A stretch of 64,000 bases of DNA from the NCBI RefSeq assembly GCF_031769195.1, contig NZ_JAVHNP010000001.1, positions 682,001-746,000 of the forward strand, written 5' to 3'. The position numbers were made by a program, and so were the translations under genes. Below, piece after piece: positions 14,751 to 24,524 of this stretch. Position 1 is the first letter of the stretch. Each line of letters begins with the position of its first letter. The notes below the pieces were generated by a model. That model searched no databases and had not been told where the DNA came from. It saw only the letters and a list, made by a program, of their open reading frames with translations. The DNA comes from Vreelandella sp031769195 (GTDB lineage: Bacteria > Pseudomonadota > Gammaproteobacteria > Pseudomonadales > Halomonadaceae).

Positions 14751-16604
14751 ATGCTCAACCGTTACCCCCTGTGGAAGTATCTGCTGATACTGGTCGTCCT
14801 GGTGGTTGGCCTTATCTACTCACTTCCCAATTTATTCCCCGCAGATCCCGCCATTCAGGTGAGCGATGCCCAAGGCAACGCGCTTGATGAACGGCAAATA
14901 ACCCGCGTTGAAGAAGCGCTCACTGAAAACGACATCGCCATTAAGGCCATTGAAGAATCCAATGGGCAGTGGCTGATTCGCCTGCAAAGCGACGATGACC
15001 AGCTAGACGCACGGGATATCGCCGCTGACGTACTAGGCCCCGACGCCACGGTGGCGCTTAACCTGGCCGATGCCACTCCCGGCTGGCTGCAAGCGTTTTC
15101 TGCTTCTCCAATGACGCTGGGTCTGGATTTACGTGGCGGTGTTCACTTTTTGCTTGAAGTCGATATGGACGCTGCGCTGACACAGCGCCTGGAAGTGAAC
15201 GCCAGTGCCATGCGCGAACTGCTGCGCAGTGAGCGCATTCGTTACCGCAATACGACGATTGAGGAGCGCTCGCTCTCTATCGATTTCGCCAGCAGCGAAG
15301 ATCGTGACGCTGCCCGTCGCTTGATCAGCCGTGATTTCCCGAACTTCGAGTACACCACCGAAGGTGATGGCCGTGCCTCAAGCTTGGTGATGACGCTGAG
15401 CGACATGACGGTGAGCGAGATTCAGGACTACGCCATCAACCAGAACTTGACCACCCTGCGTAATCGGGTCAATGAGCTGGGTGTTGCCGAACCCATGGTA
15501 CAGCGCCAAGGCCCCAGCCAGATTGTGGTGGAGCTACCCGGCGTTCAGGATACCGTGGCCGCCAAGCGGATCGTCGGTGCAACAGCGAACCTGGAGTTCC
15601 GCTTAGAAGCGCGTAACGATACGCCGGATGCGGAAACCGAACGCTTTGAATTCCGCAATGACCCCGCCCGCTCAGCTGAGCTGATGCGCGATGTGATCAT
15701 TACCGGTGACAGCGTTTCCAGCGCCAGCAATAGCTTTGACGAAAACGGTCGCCCTCAGGTCAACATCAACCTGGACGGCACTGGCGGTACGCTGATGAAC
15801 CGCGCCACGCGCACCAATATCGGTCGCAACATGGCGGTGCTGTTTATTGAGCATAAAAGCGAAGACCGCATCGAAGTGGACCCGGAAACCGGTGAAGAAA
15901 CCATCATCCGTGAACCCTACACCGAACGCGGCCTGATTAGCCTAGCCACCATTCAGAGCGCATTGGGTAACAGCTTCCGAATCACCGGCCTAGACTCCCC
16001 CACCGAAGCGGCCGAGCTTTCGCTACTGCTGCGTTCAGGCTCACTGGCGGCACCGATTTATTTCGTGCAAGAGCGCACGATTGGGCCAAGCTTAGGCGCT
16101 GAAAATATTGAACGTGGCCTGCTGTCGGTGCAAATCGGCCTGCTGCTGGTCGTGCTGTTTATGCTAGTGCGCTACAAAGTGTTCGGCGTATTTGCCAATA
16201 TTGCGCTGGCGCTCAACTTGACGCTGCTGGTGGCAGTCATGTCGATGCTCGGAGCGACGCTCACCTTGCCGGGTATTGCCGGTATCGTGCTGACCCTGGG
16301 GATGGCGGTGGATGCCAACGTGCTGATCTTTGAGCGGATACGTGAAGAGCTGCGCAACGGGTTGTCGATTCAACAAGCCATTTATGCGGGCTATGAGCGT
16401 GCCTTTACCTCCATCGTGGATGCCAACATCACCACGTTGCTAGTGGCGGTCATTCTGTTCTCGATTGGCACCGGCCCGGTGAAAGGTTTTGCTGTAACGC
16501 TCTCTATCGGCATCCTGACATCGATGTTCACTGCGCTGCTGGTGACGCGTGCCATGGTCAACCTGACCTATGGCAGCAAGCCCGTCAAAAAGCTGTGGAT
16601 CTAG
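14751..16604 (+). CDS. secD: protein translocase subunit SecD
   Basis: SecD works with SecF and YajC to complete export through SecYEG using proton motive force. The 617-residue protein has an N-terminal membrane anchor (about residues 6-26), a large periplasmic region with the LGLDLRGGVHFLLEVD motif (D1/D4 motif) and GVAEPMVQRQGPSQIVVELPG, and five C-terminal helices including LTLGMAVDANVLIFERIREE. Start at 14751 is supported by GAAGGCAGGG upstream and the MLNRYPLWKY N-terminus; the longer frame from 14691 is rejected. Length matches E. coli SecD (615). Confidence 0.97.
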   Translation: MLNRYPLWKYLLILVVLVVGLIYSLPNLFPADPAIQVSDAQGNALDERQITRVEEALTENDIAIKAIEESNGQWLIRLQSDDDQLDARDIAADVLGPDATVALNLADATPGWLQAFSASPMTLGLDLRGGVHFLLEVDMDAALTQRLEVNASAMRELLRSERIRYRNTTIEERSLSIDFASSEDRDAARRLISRDFPNFEYTTEGDGRASSLVMTLSDMTVSEIQDYAINQNLTTLRNRVNELGVAEPMVQRQGPSQIVVELPGVQDTVAAKRIVGATANLEFRLEARNDTPDAETERFEFRNDPARSAELMRDVIITGDSVSSASNSFDENGRPQVNINLDGTGGTLMNRATRTNIGRNMAVLFIEHKSEDRIEVDPETGEETIIREPYTERGLISLATIQSALGNSFRITGLDSPTEAAELSLLLRSGSLAAPIYFVQERTIGPSLGAENIERGLLSVQIGLLLVVLFMLVRYKVFGVFANIALALNLTLLVAVMSMLGATLTLPGIAGIVLTLGMAVDANVLIFERIREELRNGLSIQQAIYAGYERAFTSIVDANITTLLVAVILFSIGTGPVKGFAVTLSIGILTSMFTALLVTRAMVNLTYGSKPVKKLWI

Positions 16605-16653
16605 TTTCGATGGGATCTCAACACGCGCTCAGCACAGAATTTAAGAGGTGGTA

Positions 16654-17580
16654 ATGAAACCCCTATCACAACTGCGCATCGACTTTATGGGACGGCGCAA
16701 CCTTGCGTTTATCGTCTCGGCCGTGATGCTGATTGTCTCTATTGGCGCCATTCTATTTCAGCAGCTCAACCTGGGGCTGGACTTCACCGGCGGTACGCTC
16801 ATTGAAGTGCGTTATGGCGCGGCACCGTCACTAGACGCCATTCGCCAGCTACTTGAAAGCAGTGGCTTCCAAGACGTATCGGTGCAAACCTTTGGTGCAT
16901 CTACAGAGGTATTGATTCGTCTACAGCAAGCCTTTGATGGCGATGTGGGTAACGAAGTTGTCAACTTACTGCGGGCCAATGGCGACAGCGTCAACTTAGT
17001 ACGCGCCGAGTTTGTCGGTGCCCAAGTAGGCGACCAACTGCGTGACCAAAGCGGCTTAGGCTTGCTGGTGGCGCTGGGCGTGGTGATGCTCTACGTGGCG
17101 CTTCGCTTCCAGTACAAGTTCGCTATCGGAGCTCTGCTAGCTCTCCTGCACGATGTCATCATCGTTGTCGGCGTGTTCGCTCTGTTCCAGCTCGACTTCG
17201 ACCTCACGGTACTGGCCGCCATTCTGGCGGTGATCGGCTACTCGCTGAACGACACGATCGTCGTGTATGACCGAATCCGCGAAACGATTCGAACCTCGCG
17301 CATCGACGATATGCCACAGATTTTCAACGAAGCGATCAATGCTACGCTGTCACGTACGCTGGCCACGTCGGGTACAACCGTGCTGGTCTTGCTGGCGCTG
17401 CTAATGCTTGGTGGCGATATGATCGAGAACTTTGCCATCGCTCTGCTGGTCGGTATTGTGGTGGGTACGTTCTCCTCAATCTACATCTCAGGCGCCTTAC
17501 TGATTCCGCTGAAGCTTTCTCGGGAAGATCTTATTCCCACCAAGAAAGAGGTGGATGAAGAGGAAGAAGAGCTGCCTTAA
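16654..17580 (+). CDS. secF: protein translocase subunit SecF
   Basis: Partner of SecD in the inner membrane. The 308-residue product has an N-terminal helix, the LDFTGGTLIEVRY motif, and a five-helix bundle with VIGYSLNDTIVVYDRIRE and the RTLATSGTTVLVLLALLMLGG segment. AGAGG lies just before ATG 16654; a GTG two codons earlier is also in frame but less likely. The gene ends the yajC-secD-secF unit and is followed by a strong terminator. Confidence 0.97.
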   Translation: MKPLSQLRIDFMGRRNLAFIVSAVMLIVSIGAILFQQLNLGLDFTGGTLIEVRYGAAPSLDAIRQLLESSGFQDVSVQTFGASTEVLIRLQQAFDGDVGNEVVNLLRANGDSVNLVRAEFVGAQVGDQLRDQSGLGLLVALGVVMLYVALRFQYKFAIGALLALLHDVIIVVGVFALFQLDFDLTVLAAILAVIGYSLNDTIVVYDRIRETIRTSRIDDMPQIFNEAINATLSRTLATSGTTVLVLLALLMLGGDMIENFAIALLVGIVVGTFSSIYISGALLIPLKLSREDLIPTKKEVDEEEEELP

Positions 17581-17601
17581 ACACGCAAGTGCCGCTAACG
17601 A

Positions 17602-17637
17602 AAAGGCCCTGCCGGGATTACCCGGCAGGGCCTTTTT
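17602..17637. terminator. bidirectional terminator between secF and the M20 gene
   Basis: A 15-base perfect stem (AAAGGCCCTGCCGGG / CCCGGCAGGGCCTTT) with a 4-base ATTA loop is followed by TTTTT on the plus strand and TTTT on the minus strand. It lies between the convergent secF and M20 hydrolase genes and should serve both. Confidence 0.92.
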
Positions 17638-17656
17638 CATTGATTTATCTTTTAGC

Positions 17657-18868
17657 TTAAGCAAGTAATCGCTTGAGGCTATTGGCGACAACCAGCGCGG
17701 CATCGGTCAACAGGTGAACCGGCACACGTTCGTCTGCACGGTGCCCATTGGCATCGAGCGGGTCCTTGGGGCCCGCGCCATACATGATGGTCGGCATGCC
17801 CGCTTCGCTGTAGTGGCGAGCATCGGTGTACAAAGGCATGGCGCCAGTACCTACGGGAACTCCCAGCACCTTTTGTGCCTCGCTGGCAAACAGGCTGGCG
17901 ACCTTTTCGGAATCAAGCGTCGAGGTGAACGGCTTGGCCAATAGGCGTCGCTGAATGCTCACGCGTATATCCCCCTGTGGCACCGCTGCTTCGATCACCG
18001 ACCGCAACTCTTGCTCGACGACATCCGGCGATTCCTCAGGAATGATCCGCCTATCGATGGTCATGACCACACGGTCGGGTACCACATTCGTGTTGATACC
18101 TCCCTCGATGGTGCCGACCACCAACGACGGAGAACTGACCCCAGGATAAGCAGAGACTTTTTCAGCCAGGGTTTCACGGTAACGATAGAGAGCACTTAGC
18201 ACGGGCAGGGATGCTTCAATGGCATCACTACCGGTGTGATGCCAAGCGGCATGAGCAGAACGCCCTTCGAGCACGACCTCCAGGTGCAGGCAACCGTTGT
18301 GGGCAGTGATCACCTGATATGAAAAAGCGGCACACACGGCATAATCCGGTCGAGAAATACCCTCGGACAGCAGCCAGGCAGGCCCCGTAAAACCGCCGGT
18401 CTCTTCGTCGTAGGTAAAGTGCAGTTCGACACTGCCCGTCTCCAGCGCTTGCGTATCAATCAACGCCTTCAGCGCGTAGGCATAGGTCACGAAGTCACTT
18501 TTGGAAACGGCGGCTCCCCGTCCATATAGCCAGCCCTGGTCGACTTCCCCGCCATACGGATCCTTGCTCCAGCCACCCCCCGCGGGCACCACGTCCCCAT
18601 GGGCATTGAGCGCGACGACGGGGCCAGGTCCAAAACGATGCCGCACCACCAGGTTGGTGACTCGTTGCAATCCATGCTGCCGACATAATGCGCTGGGCAC
18701 TGGGTGTTGCTCGACCTCGAAGCCCAGTTTTTCTAGCCATTCGGTGGCACACTGGGCGTGGGCTATACCATCACCTGGGGGGTTGTCTGAAGGCACTTGT
18801 ACCAGTTGCCGAAGCATGGCCACCTGCTCGTCTGCGCGCTGCTCCAGCCAGTGTTTCAAATGATTCAT
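17657..18868 (-). CDS. M20 family metallohydrolase (ArgE/DapE/ACY1-like)
   Basis: Zinc-dependent amidohydrolase of the M20 family, 403 residues. Visible metal and catalytic motifs are NAHGDVVP (His90, Asp92) and DEETGG (Glu155, Glu156), plus TDARHYSEAG and a C-terminal histidine (GHRADERV). The expected bridging aspartate of the GRGA-x-D-x-K motif is replaced: residues 116-124 read GRGAAVSKS, with Val121 at that position and an Asp at 125. This may mark a subfamily with altered metal binding. M20 enzymes include N-carbamoyl and N-formyl amide hydrolases, such as the thiamine-salvage enzyme YlmB, which suits the last step of the pathway proposed for this operon. It is the last gene of the operon. 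Confidence 0.85.
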   Translation of the reverse strand: MNHLKHWLEQRADEQVAMLRQLVQVPSDNPPGDGIAHAQCATEWLEKLGFEVEQHPVPSALCRQHGLQRVTNLVVRHRFGPGPVVALNAHGDVVPAGGGWSKDPYGGEVDQGWLYGRGAAVSKSDFVTYAYALKALIDTQALETGSVELHFTYDEETGGFTGPAWLLSEGISRPDYAVCAAFSYQVITAHNGCLHLEVVLEGRSAHAAWHHTGSDAIEASLPVLSALYRYRETLAEKVSAYPGVSSPSLVVGTIEGGINTNVVPDRVVMTIDRRIIPEESPDVVEQELRSVIEAAVPQGDIRVSIQRRLLAKPFTSTLDSEKVASLFASEAQKVLGVPVGTGAMPLYTDARHYSEAGMPTIMYGAGPKDPLDANGHRADERVPVHLLTDAALVVANSLKRLLA

Positions 18869-18879
18869 CGACTAACTCC

Positions 18880-20325
18880 TTAACAACATCCCATGCGGTC
18901 GCGGTAGTAAGCGGCTACATGGTGTTCGATGGCGGGCCAGGCACGCTGCAGGTCAGCGCGCTGGTGCAAGGCGTGGCGATACATATCACGCAGTTCCTCG
19001 TGAACCTGCTCAAGATCCAGCGTCATGAGTTTGCCGCGCTCGACGATCTGCTGGCCGCTGACCACGACGCTGTCCAGGTGGCTACGGGTAGCCCGTGCAA
19101 ACAGCAAATCCACACTGTCTACCTTCATCAGGTCATCTCCATTCAAGCGATCGAGATCCAGCGTGATCCAGTCGGCGACATCGCCCTGCTCCAGTAAGGC
19201 CGGGTGCTCCCAGCCCAGCGACATGCGCCCCACGCTGGTGGCAGCGGTCAATATTCGCTGGCGAGTAGCGTCATCGGAAAAACCTGGCGGTGCATGCAGC
19301 AATGCATTGAGGCGTACTTCTCTCAATGCATCGTCGTCTTCATCCAGCGCACAGCCATCGATGCCCATGGCTACCTTGCAACCTGTTTGCCACATGTTGC
19401 CGACGGGAGCGATGCCCGAGCGCAGATGCAGGTTGGAACTCGTGTTGACGGCAATGGTGGCCCCCGCCGCCGCTATCTGTTCAAGCTCTTCGGGTCGCGC
19501 CCAGACACAGTGCGCCAGGGTAAGGCGTGGCGACAGCAACCCGATGTCGGCGAGGTACTGAACGATGCCTTGAGGAAAGTGATGGTCGGCCCACTCTCGC
19601 TGATAGCGTGTTTCCAGCAGGTGCATATGCACACGACGCCCGCTCTGCGCCGACGCATCGGCTATCTCACGCAGCAGCTCATCGGAACACCATTGCACGC
19701 CGGTCGGGCCGAACTGGAGATTCAATGCCAACCCCTCCAGCGACGCTGCCATGGCCTCGACTTGCCGGACCTGCTCAGCCGGGGTCATGGATGGCAGGCT
19801 GAAGTAGCGCTGGATGACGTGTTGCTCCTCCTGCGTCAGCTGCGCTGCCAGCGCGCCATGGTCGCCGTACACGAGAGGGTTTCGGTCACGCATCCCTACG
19901 GCAAAGGTCAATCGGATACCGACGTCTTGGGCAGCCTGGGCCACTTTCCTGACTTCATCGACCAACGAGTCCAGCCCCTGAGGCCGCGTGCAGTGCATCA
20001 TGACGGCAGCACAACCGCCTTCGGCGGCACGCCCAAACGCCGCGCAGGCCGCCACGTAAGGGTTCACGGATGGCATCACGGCCAGGCGTAGCAGCCAGGT
20101 TTCCAGCGGTTTCCCCGCAGCACCAAACGAACTGGTGGACAATGGGCGGCCATGATCATGGGCATTCGCCAAGGCCGGCATGATCAGCCGTTTTCCCCGG
20201 GTGGCTGTCGTGTGTGCCGTGCGCGTGACCTCCGCGATGCGCCCGTCACGCACCTGCAGCGAGCAAGGCCCTTCCAATTGAAAAGCGCTGCCGCGCAGTG
20301 CGGCAGCAAAGGTGTGGTGGCTCAT
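18880..20325 (-). CDS. amidohydrolase, cytosine deaminase-like
   Basis: Metal-dependent amidohydrolase of 481 residues. The metal ligands of the superfamily are all present: HDH (His56, His58), MHLLET, LAHCVW and the catalytic aspartate in GIDGCAL. The fold of two small beta strands flanking the barrel and the single-metal pattern resemble cytosine, guanine and related deaminases more than hydantoinases. Substrate cannot be assigned. The start at 20325 has GGAGAGG five bases upstream; a frame 20 codons longer has no such site. Within the operon it could deaminate an aminopyrimidine-like ring before hydrolytic opening. Confidence 0.83.
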   Translation of the reverse strand: MSHHTFAAALRGSAFQLEGPCSLQVRDGRIAEVTRTAHTTATRGKRLIMPALANAHDHGRPLSTSSFGAAGKPLETWLLRLAVMPSVNPYVAACAAFGRAAEGGCAAVMMHCTRPQGLDSLVDEVRKVAQAAQDVGIRLTFAVGMRDRNPLVYGDHGALAAQLTQEEQHVIQRYFSLPSMTPAEQVRQVEAMAASLEGLALNLQFGPTGVQWCSDELLREIADASAQSGRRVHMHLLETRYQREWADHHFPQGIVQYLADIGLLSPRLTLAHCVWARPEELEQIAAAGATIAVNTSSNLHLRSGIAPVGNMWQTGCKVAMGIDGCALDEDDDALREVRLNALLHAPPGFSDDATRQRILTAATSVGRMSLGWEHPALLEQGDVADWITLDLDRLNGDDLMKVDSVDLLFARATRSHLDSVVVSGQQIVERGKLMTLDLEQVHEELRDMYRHALHQRADLQRAWPAIEHHVAAYYRDRMGCC

Positions 20326-20381
20326 GAAGGCCTCTCCAGTACAACGATGTTGCCGACGCTCTGGCGAGCTTAGTGGCATCG

Positions 20382-21398
20382 TCAAAGCGTGCGCTCATTG
20401 AGGGGCGGCAAGAATGCCGCGCTGTAGATATCGGCCACGTTCGGCGTAGTGGGCAACTCGTATAGCGCGACGATGGTGTCTATCGAACGCGCCAGCCGTT
20501 CCTCATCGAGCGCTCCCACGCCTATTGCTCTGGATTCGTCAGACACGATGACATTGTCGAGAGCAAACTGGAGTCGGCGCGTTTCCGCTTCCCGGTCGAG
20601 AAACCCTTCTTCCTTCAACAGTGCGGCGATGCCCGCCTCCGGGTCCTGCATCACGTCCTGCACAGCACGGTTGATCGCCCGAACCAACCCGGCCACTGCC
20701 GCAGGCTGCTCCTGCATCATCGTTCGAGAAACCATCACGCCATTCGAGTACACCTCGACGCCATAGTCACCGTAGGGAAACCAGCGATAGTCGCTATCGG
20801 GATCATGCCCTTGCGACACCAGGTTCATGTAGCTGGTCACATTGAAGACCAGTGACCCATCGACATCACCTCGATGGAGCAACTGCTCCTGCAGGTTGGG
20901 GGCAACGTTGGTAATGCTGACCTGCGCCAGGTCGATCCCGGCGGCCTCGGCGAAAGCGGGAAACAGGCGCGTGGAAGCGCTACCGGCAGGGGCGCCCAAC
21001 GTGGCCCCTTCGATATCGTCGATACTCTGAATGGGGCCATCGGCTTTCGTCAGCAGGGCAAACGGCGGCTGATTGTATATCTGGTAAACCATGACCGGGG
21101 TCTGTTCGGGTCGCTCGGCAGCGTTTTGAATCAGTGCATTGATATCGCCAAAACCAGCATCGTAGGCGCCCGACATGATGCGGCTGACCGTTGCCGCAGA
21201 GCCATCTCCCTGATCGATGCGTACATCCAGCCCCTCCTCCTCGAAGTAACCGCGCTCCTTGGCCAGGAAGTACCAGGCGTGTACCCCCTGAAAACTCCAG
21301 TCCAGCGTGAAATTGACTCGCGTCAACTCGGCGTTCGCCGTCATCGGCATCAACAGGCATGCCCACCACAGGCGTTTGAGGTATGAAACACTTTTCAT
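20382..21398 (-). CDS. ABC transporter substrate-binding protein, NMT1/THI5 family (copy A)
   Basis: Periplasmic binding protein of 338 residues with a signal peptide (residues 1-23, cleavage near TANAE). It belongs to the NMT1/THI5-like group (SsuA, TauA, ThiY relatives): the mature protein begins with VNFTLDWSFQGVHAWYFLAKERGYFEEEGLDVRI and has GAYDAGFGDINALI. ThiY in this group binds formylaminopyrimidine. A second, clearly related binding protein is encoded in the same operon at 25330-26394. Lies directly downstream of the permease gene. Confidence 0.88.
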   Translation of the reverse strand: MKSVSYLKRLWWACLLMPMTANAELTRVNFTLDWSFQGVHAWYFLAKERGYFEEEGLDVRIDQGDGSAATVSRIMSGAYDAGFGDINALIQNAAERPEQTPVMVYQIYNQPPFALLTKADGPIQSIDDIEGATLGAPAGSASTRLFPAFAEAAGIDLAQVSITNVAPNLQEQLLHRGDVDGSLVFNVTSYMNLVSQGHDPDSDYRWFPYGDYGVEVYSNGVMVSRTMMQEQPAAVAGLVRAINRAVQDVMQDPEAGIAALLKEEGFLDREAETRRLQFALDNVIVSDESRAIGVGALDEERLARSIDTIVALYELPTTPNVADIYSAAFLPPLNERTL

Positions 21399-21417
21399 GG
21401 TTATCTCCTTGAAACGT

Positions 21418-22197
21418 TCAAGCCGCAGGCAGCTCTGATTTACGCATGGCCCAGCCCGTTACCTTGCGCTCGATCAGAGAGAACACCAGGTACAGGGTGA
21501 CGCCGAGCATGGCGAGCAGGAAGAGCCCCGAAAACACGAGGGGGACATCGAAGCTGGAGGTGGCAATCATCATGACGTTGCCAATGCCTCGGTTCGAGGC
21601 AATGGTTTCTGCCAATACCGTGCCGACGAAGGCTAGTGTGATCGCCACTTTCAGAGAGGCAAAAAAGTAGGGCATGGCGCGTGGGATGCCCACGTTCCAG
21701 AGAATTTCGCGCTTCTTGGCCCCCAGGGATTTGAGCACGTCTTCCAGCTCGGGCTCCGTGGTCGCCAGCCCCGTTGCCACATTCACTACCACGGGGAAAA
21801 TACAGATGATGAAAGAGGTCAGCACGGCGGGCACGGTGCCACTGCCAAACCAGAGCACGAAGATCGGCACCACCGCCACCTTGGGAATCGATGAAAAGCC
21901 CACCAGCAGGGGGTAAGCCGTATCGTAAGCCACCTTCGAAGAGCCAACGATGGCCCCCAGCACCAGGCCTGCCGTTACTCCCATGACAAAACCGGTGAGC
22001 GTCGTGCTCAATGTCTGCATGACATGGGGTAGCAACTGCGGAAAGCGTGCAATCAAGGTTTCCATGACCTGACTGGGCCGTGGCAGCACGATTTCCGGCA
22101 CGCCAAACACCAGACAAATGACCTCCCAGGCGACGAAGAAGCCCAGAATCAACAGCGCTGCCGCAAGTTTCTGGCGTAGTTTATCGACGAGTTCCAT
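21418..22197 (-). CDS. ABC transporter permease (SsuC/TauC/ThiX-like)
   Basis: Membrane subunit of the importer, 259 residues with about six transmembrane segments and the EAA loop (LEDVLKSLGAKKREILWNVGIPRAMPYF). This is the BinPDT-type permease of nitrate/sulfonate/taurine and pyrimidine precursor importers. The start at 22197 follows TAGGAGAA; a longer frame starting seven codons upstream lacks a site. Ten bases separate it from the ATPase gene. Confidence 0.92.
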   Translation of the reverse strand: MELVDKLRQKLAAALLILGFFVAWEVICLVFGVPEIVLPRPSQVMETLIARFPQLLPHVMQTLSTTLTGFVMGVTAGLVLGAIVGSSKVAYDTAYPLLVGFSSIPKVAVVPIFVLWFGSGTVPAVLTSFIICIFPVVVNVATGLATTEPELEDVLKSLGAKKREILWNVGIPRAMPYFFASLKVAITLAFVGTVLAETIASNRGIGNVMMIATSSFDVPLVFSGLFLLAMLGVTLYLVFSLIERKVTGWAMRKSELPAA

Positions 22198-22207
22198 GGG
22201 ACTTCTC

Positions 22208-23065
22208 CTAGGCGACATCTGGCCGAGTATGGGTGATCAACTCGCGCAGTTGCTGCGTGAGCTGGACGAAGTCCTGCTCGTAGGTCATGGGAATGGTGCG
22301 TGGCCTGGGCAGGTGGACTTTCTGATCATCGATGATCTTGCCGGGGCGCGGGCTCATGACGCAGATACGCGTCCCCAAGTAAGCTGCCTCGCGCAGGTCG
22401 TGGGTGACCAGCAGTACCGTGGGCTTACTCTCCAGCCACAGGTTCTGCAGGATTCCCCACAGTTCTTCACGGGTGAACTGGTCCAGCGCGCCGAAAGGTT
22501 CATCCAGCAGCAGCAGTTCCGGGTCATGAATCAAGGCCCGACACAGTGACGCCCGTTGCAGCATGCCACCGGAGAGTTGCCAGGGCTGTTTGTCGCCAAA
22601 CCCCTTCAGGCCGACTTTTTCCAGCAATGCCTCGGCCCGATCGCGAAACTCCCCTTTCCGCGCCTGACGATAGCGTGAACGAAACGGCGGTACGATTTTC
22701 AAGGGCAACATGACATTGTCACGCACACTCAGCCAAGGCAGCATGGTCGGGTTTTGAAAGGCCATGCCCACGCCAACCCGCTTGGCGCCGACTTCGCGCC
22801 CTCCGACATGCACATGCCCCGATGACGGTGCCAGCAAGTCACTGACCAGCTTGAGGATGGTCGACTTGCCGCATCCGGATGGCCCCACCAGGGCCACGAA
22901 CTCCCCTTGTTCTACCTTCAGGTGCGTTGGAGCAAGTGCCTGGGTCATCTTCTTGCCGCGACCATAGATGACCTCCGCTCCCTCCAGCTTGATGGCTTCC
23001 CTGCCCGCCTCGCTCGGCGGCTGCGCGGTCACGGTCGTCTGGTTGCCTACGGACATGGTTAACAT
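22208..23065 (-). CDS. ABC transporter ATP-binding protein (SsuB/TauB-like)
   Basis: ATPase subunit of the importer, 285 residues. Walker A GPSGCGKST (61-69), signature LSGGM (a variant of LSGGQ), Walker B LLLLDEPFGALD and the switch histidine (LLVTHDLREA) are visible. It belongs to the nitrate/sulfonate/taurine importer class. The start overlaps the end of the dihydroorotase-like gene by seven bases, pointing to coupled translation and a functional link between transporter and catabolic enzymes. Confidence 0.93.
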   Translation of the reverse strand: MLTMSVGNQTTVTAQPPSEAGREAIKLEGAEVIYGRGKKMTQALAPTHLKVEQGEFVALVGPSGCGKSTILKLVSDLLAPSSGHVHVGGREVGAKRVGVGMAFQNPTMLPWLSVRDNVMLPLKIVPPFRSRYRQARKGEFRDRAEALLEKVGLKGFGDKQPWQLSGGMLQRASLCRALIHDPELLLLDEPFGALDQFTREELWGILQNLWLESKPTVLLVTHDLREAAYLGTRICVMSPRPGKIIDDQKVHLPRPRTIPMTYEQDFVQLTQQLRELITHTRPDVA

Positions 23066-24510
23066 GATGCTAGCTCCCCTTGTTGGACGGTCGCCTTGGC
23101 CACTTCGGCGGCCAGCGTCTTGTCACTATTCACGAGCGTTGGGAGAGTCATTTGCTGCACCCTCTTCACGGACATGCCGGTGCCTTTGGCGGCGGTTTGC
23201 AGGGCACGGTCTCGCATGACAAAGCGCCCACGCACCAGGGTATGCACCGGCATTCCCGTCACGGCCCAGCCATGAAATGGCGTGGCCCGGGCGCGATGGG
23301 AATGCAGCGTTTGCTGATCGATGACGTCTCGGCGCTCGAGATCGACGATGGCAATATCGGCATCCGCCCCCACCATGAGTGCGCCTTTCCGTGGATACAG
23401 CCCCCAGGCCTTGGCGGGGGCAACGGCACTGATGCACACGTAATCCTGCAGGGTGATACGCCCTTCGCTGACAGCGGTCAGCATCAAGGGCATTTGCGTT
23501 TCGACGCCTGGAAAACCGCAGTCTGCCTCCCAAATCACCTCCTTGTACTGCTCTTCTGGCGTATGGGGCGCATGGTCCGTGGCAATCATGTCGACCGTGC
23601 CATCACGCAACGCTTCCCAGAGTGCTTCGCTATCCTTGGCCTCGCGAATGGGCGGATTCACGCGCATCAGACTGCCTAGCGACGCGTAGTCATGAGTGTC
23701 CATCATCAAATAGTGGGGGCAGGTTTCACTGGTGATATCGACGCCACGCTGTTTTGCCTCCCGCATGGGCCTTAGCTCGGCTGCCGAGGAAACGTGCAGA
23801 ACGTGAATACGAGCTCCCGTCCATTCGGCCAGAATGGCGGCGCGTGAGACGGCTTCCACCGCCACCACATCCGGGCGCGCTGCCACGTGCGCCAGCGCGT
23901 CATTGCGGCCCGCCTTGCGCAAGCGCTCGTAACGCCACGCCATGATGGAGGCGGTCTCGGCGTGCAGGGAGGTGCGCAGGCCATAGGGGGCCACCCGTTC
24001 GAATGCTTCCAGCATCGCCCCGGTGGAAGGCGACGGAAGGTTGCCGAAGGTGTTCCCCATGAAGCATTTGAAGCCAATCACGCCGCTCTCAGCCAAGGCT
24101 TCCAGCTGATCGACGTTGTCTTCGGCCATCAGCCCATAAATACCGAAGTCGACATAGGCCTGCTGTTTCGCCAACGCCAGTTTGTCCTCGAAGGCATCGG
24201 GAGTTGCCGTGGGCGGGTGAGTATTGGGCATATCGAAGACGGTGGTGACACCGCCCATGGCCGCTGCCGCCGTGCCGCTCTCCCAGGTTTCCTTGTGGGT
24301 GTAGCCTGGCTCTCGAAAGTGCACATGGACGTCAATCGCCCCCGGCAACAGGTGCAAGCCCTTGGCGTCCAATACGTCTTTGGCGGGTGGCATGCTGGCC
24401 TCATCGCCCACGGCAATGATTTTGCCATCGCGGATGGCAATCGCCGCAGGCTGGGTGGCTTCATGGCTGACGACCTGACCATTGATAATCACGAGATCTG
24501 CGTGTGTCAT
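23059..24510 (-). CDS. dihydroorotase/allantoinase-like cyclic amidohydrolase
   Basis: Cyclic amide hydrolase of 483 residues that opens rings such as dihydroorotate, allantoin or hydantoins. The binuclear metal site is complete: DVHVHFREPG (Asp60, His62, His64), the lysine to be carboxylated in GFKCFMG (Lys148), HVLHVSSA, SETCPHYL and the catalytic aspartate in MIATDHAPH. The pattern is nearest to allantoinase AllB and bacterial dihydroorotase. The substrate is not determined. ATG at 24510 has AAGGA upstream and gives a standard N-terminus; the much longer open frame upstream overlaps the SDR gene and is rejected. Confidence 0.88.
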   Translation of the reverse strand: MTHADLVIINGQVVSHEATQPAAIAIRDGKIIAVGDEASMPPAKDVLDAKGLHLLPGAIDVHVHFREPGYTHKETWESGTAAAAMGGVTTVFDMPNTHPPTATPDAFEDKLALAKQQAYVDFGIYGLMAEDNVDQLEALAESGVIGFKCFMGNTFGNLPSPSTGAMLEAFERVAPYGLRTSLHAETASIMAWRYERLRKAGRNDALAHVAARPDVVAVEAVSRAAILAEWTGARIHVLHVSSAAELRPMREAKQRGVDITSETCPHYLMMDTHDYASLGSLMRVNPPIREAKDSEALWEALRDGTVDMIATDHAPHTPEEQYKEVIWEADCGFPGVETQMPLMLTAVSEGRITLQDYVCISAVAPAKAWGLYPRKGALMVGADADIAIVDLERRDVIDQQTLHSHRARATPFHGWAVTGMPVHTLVRGRFVMRDRALQTAAKGTGMSVKRVQQMTLPTLVNSDKTLAAEVAKATVQQGELASC

Positions 24511-24524
24511 TAGAGGATTCCTTG

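Noticed and set aside
19204..20091. Long open frame (295 codons) antisense to the amidohydrolase gene
   Set aside because: The opposite strand codes for a complete amidohydrolase with all metal ligands; the antisense product shows no domain and has codon use typical of a shadow frame.
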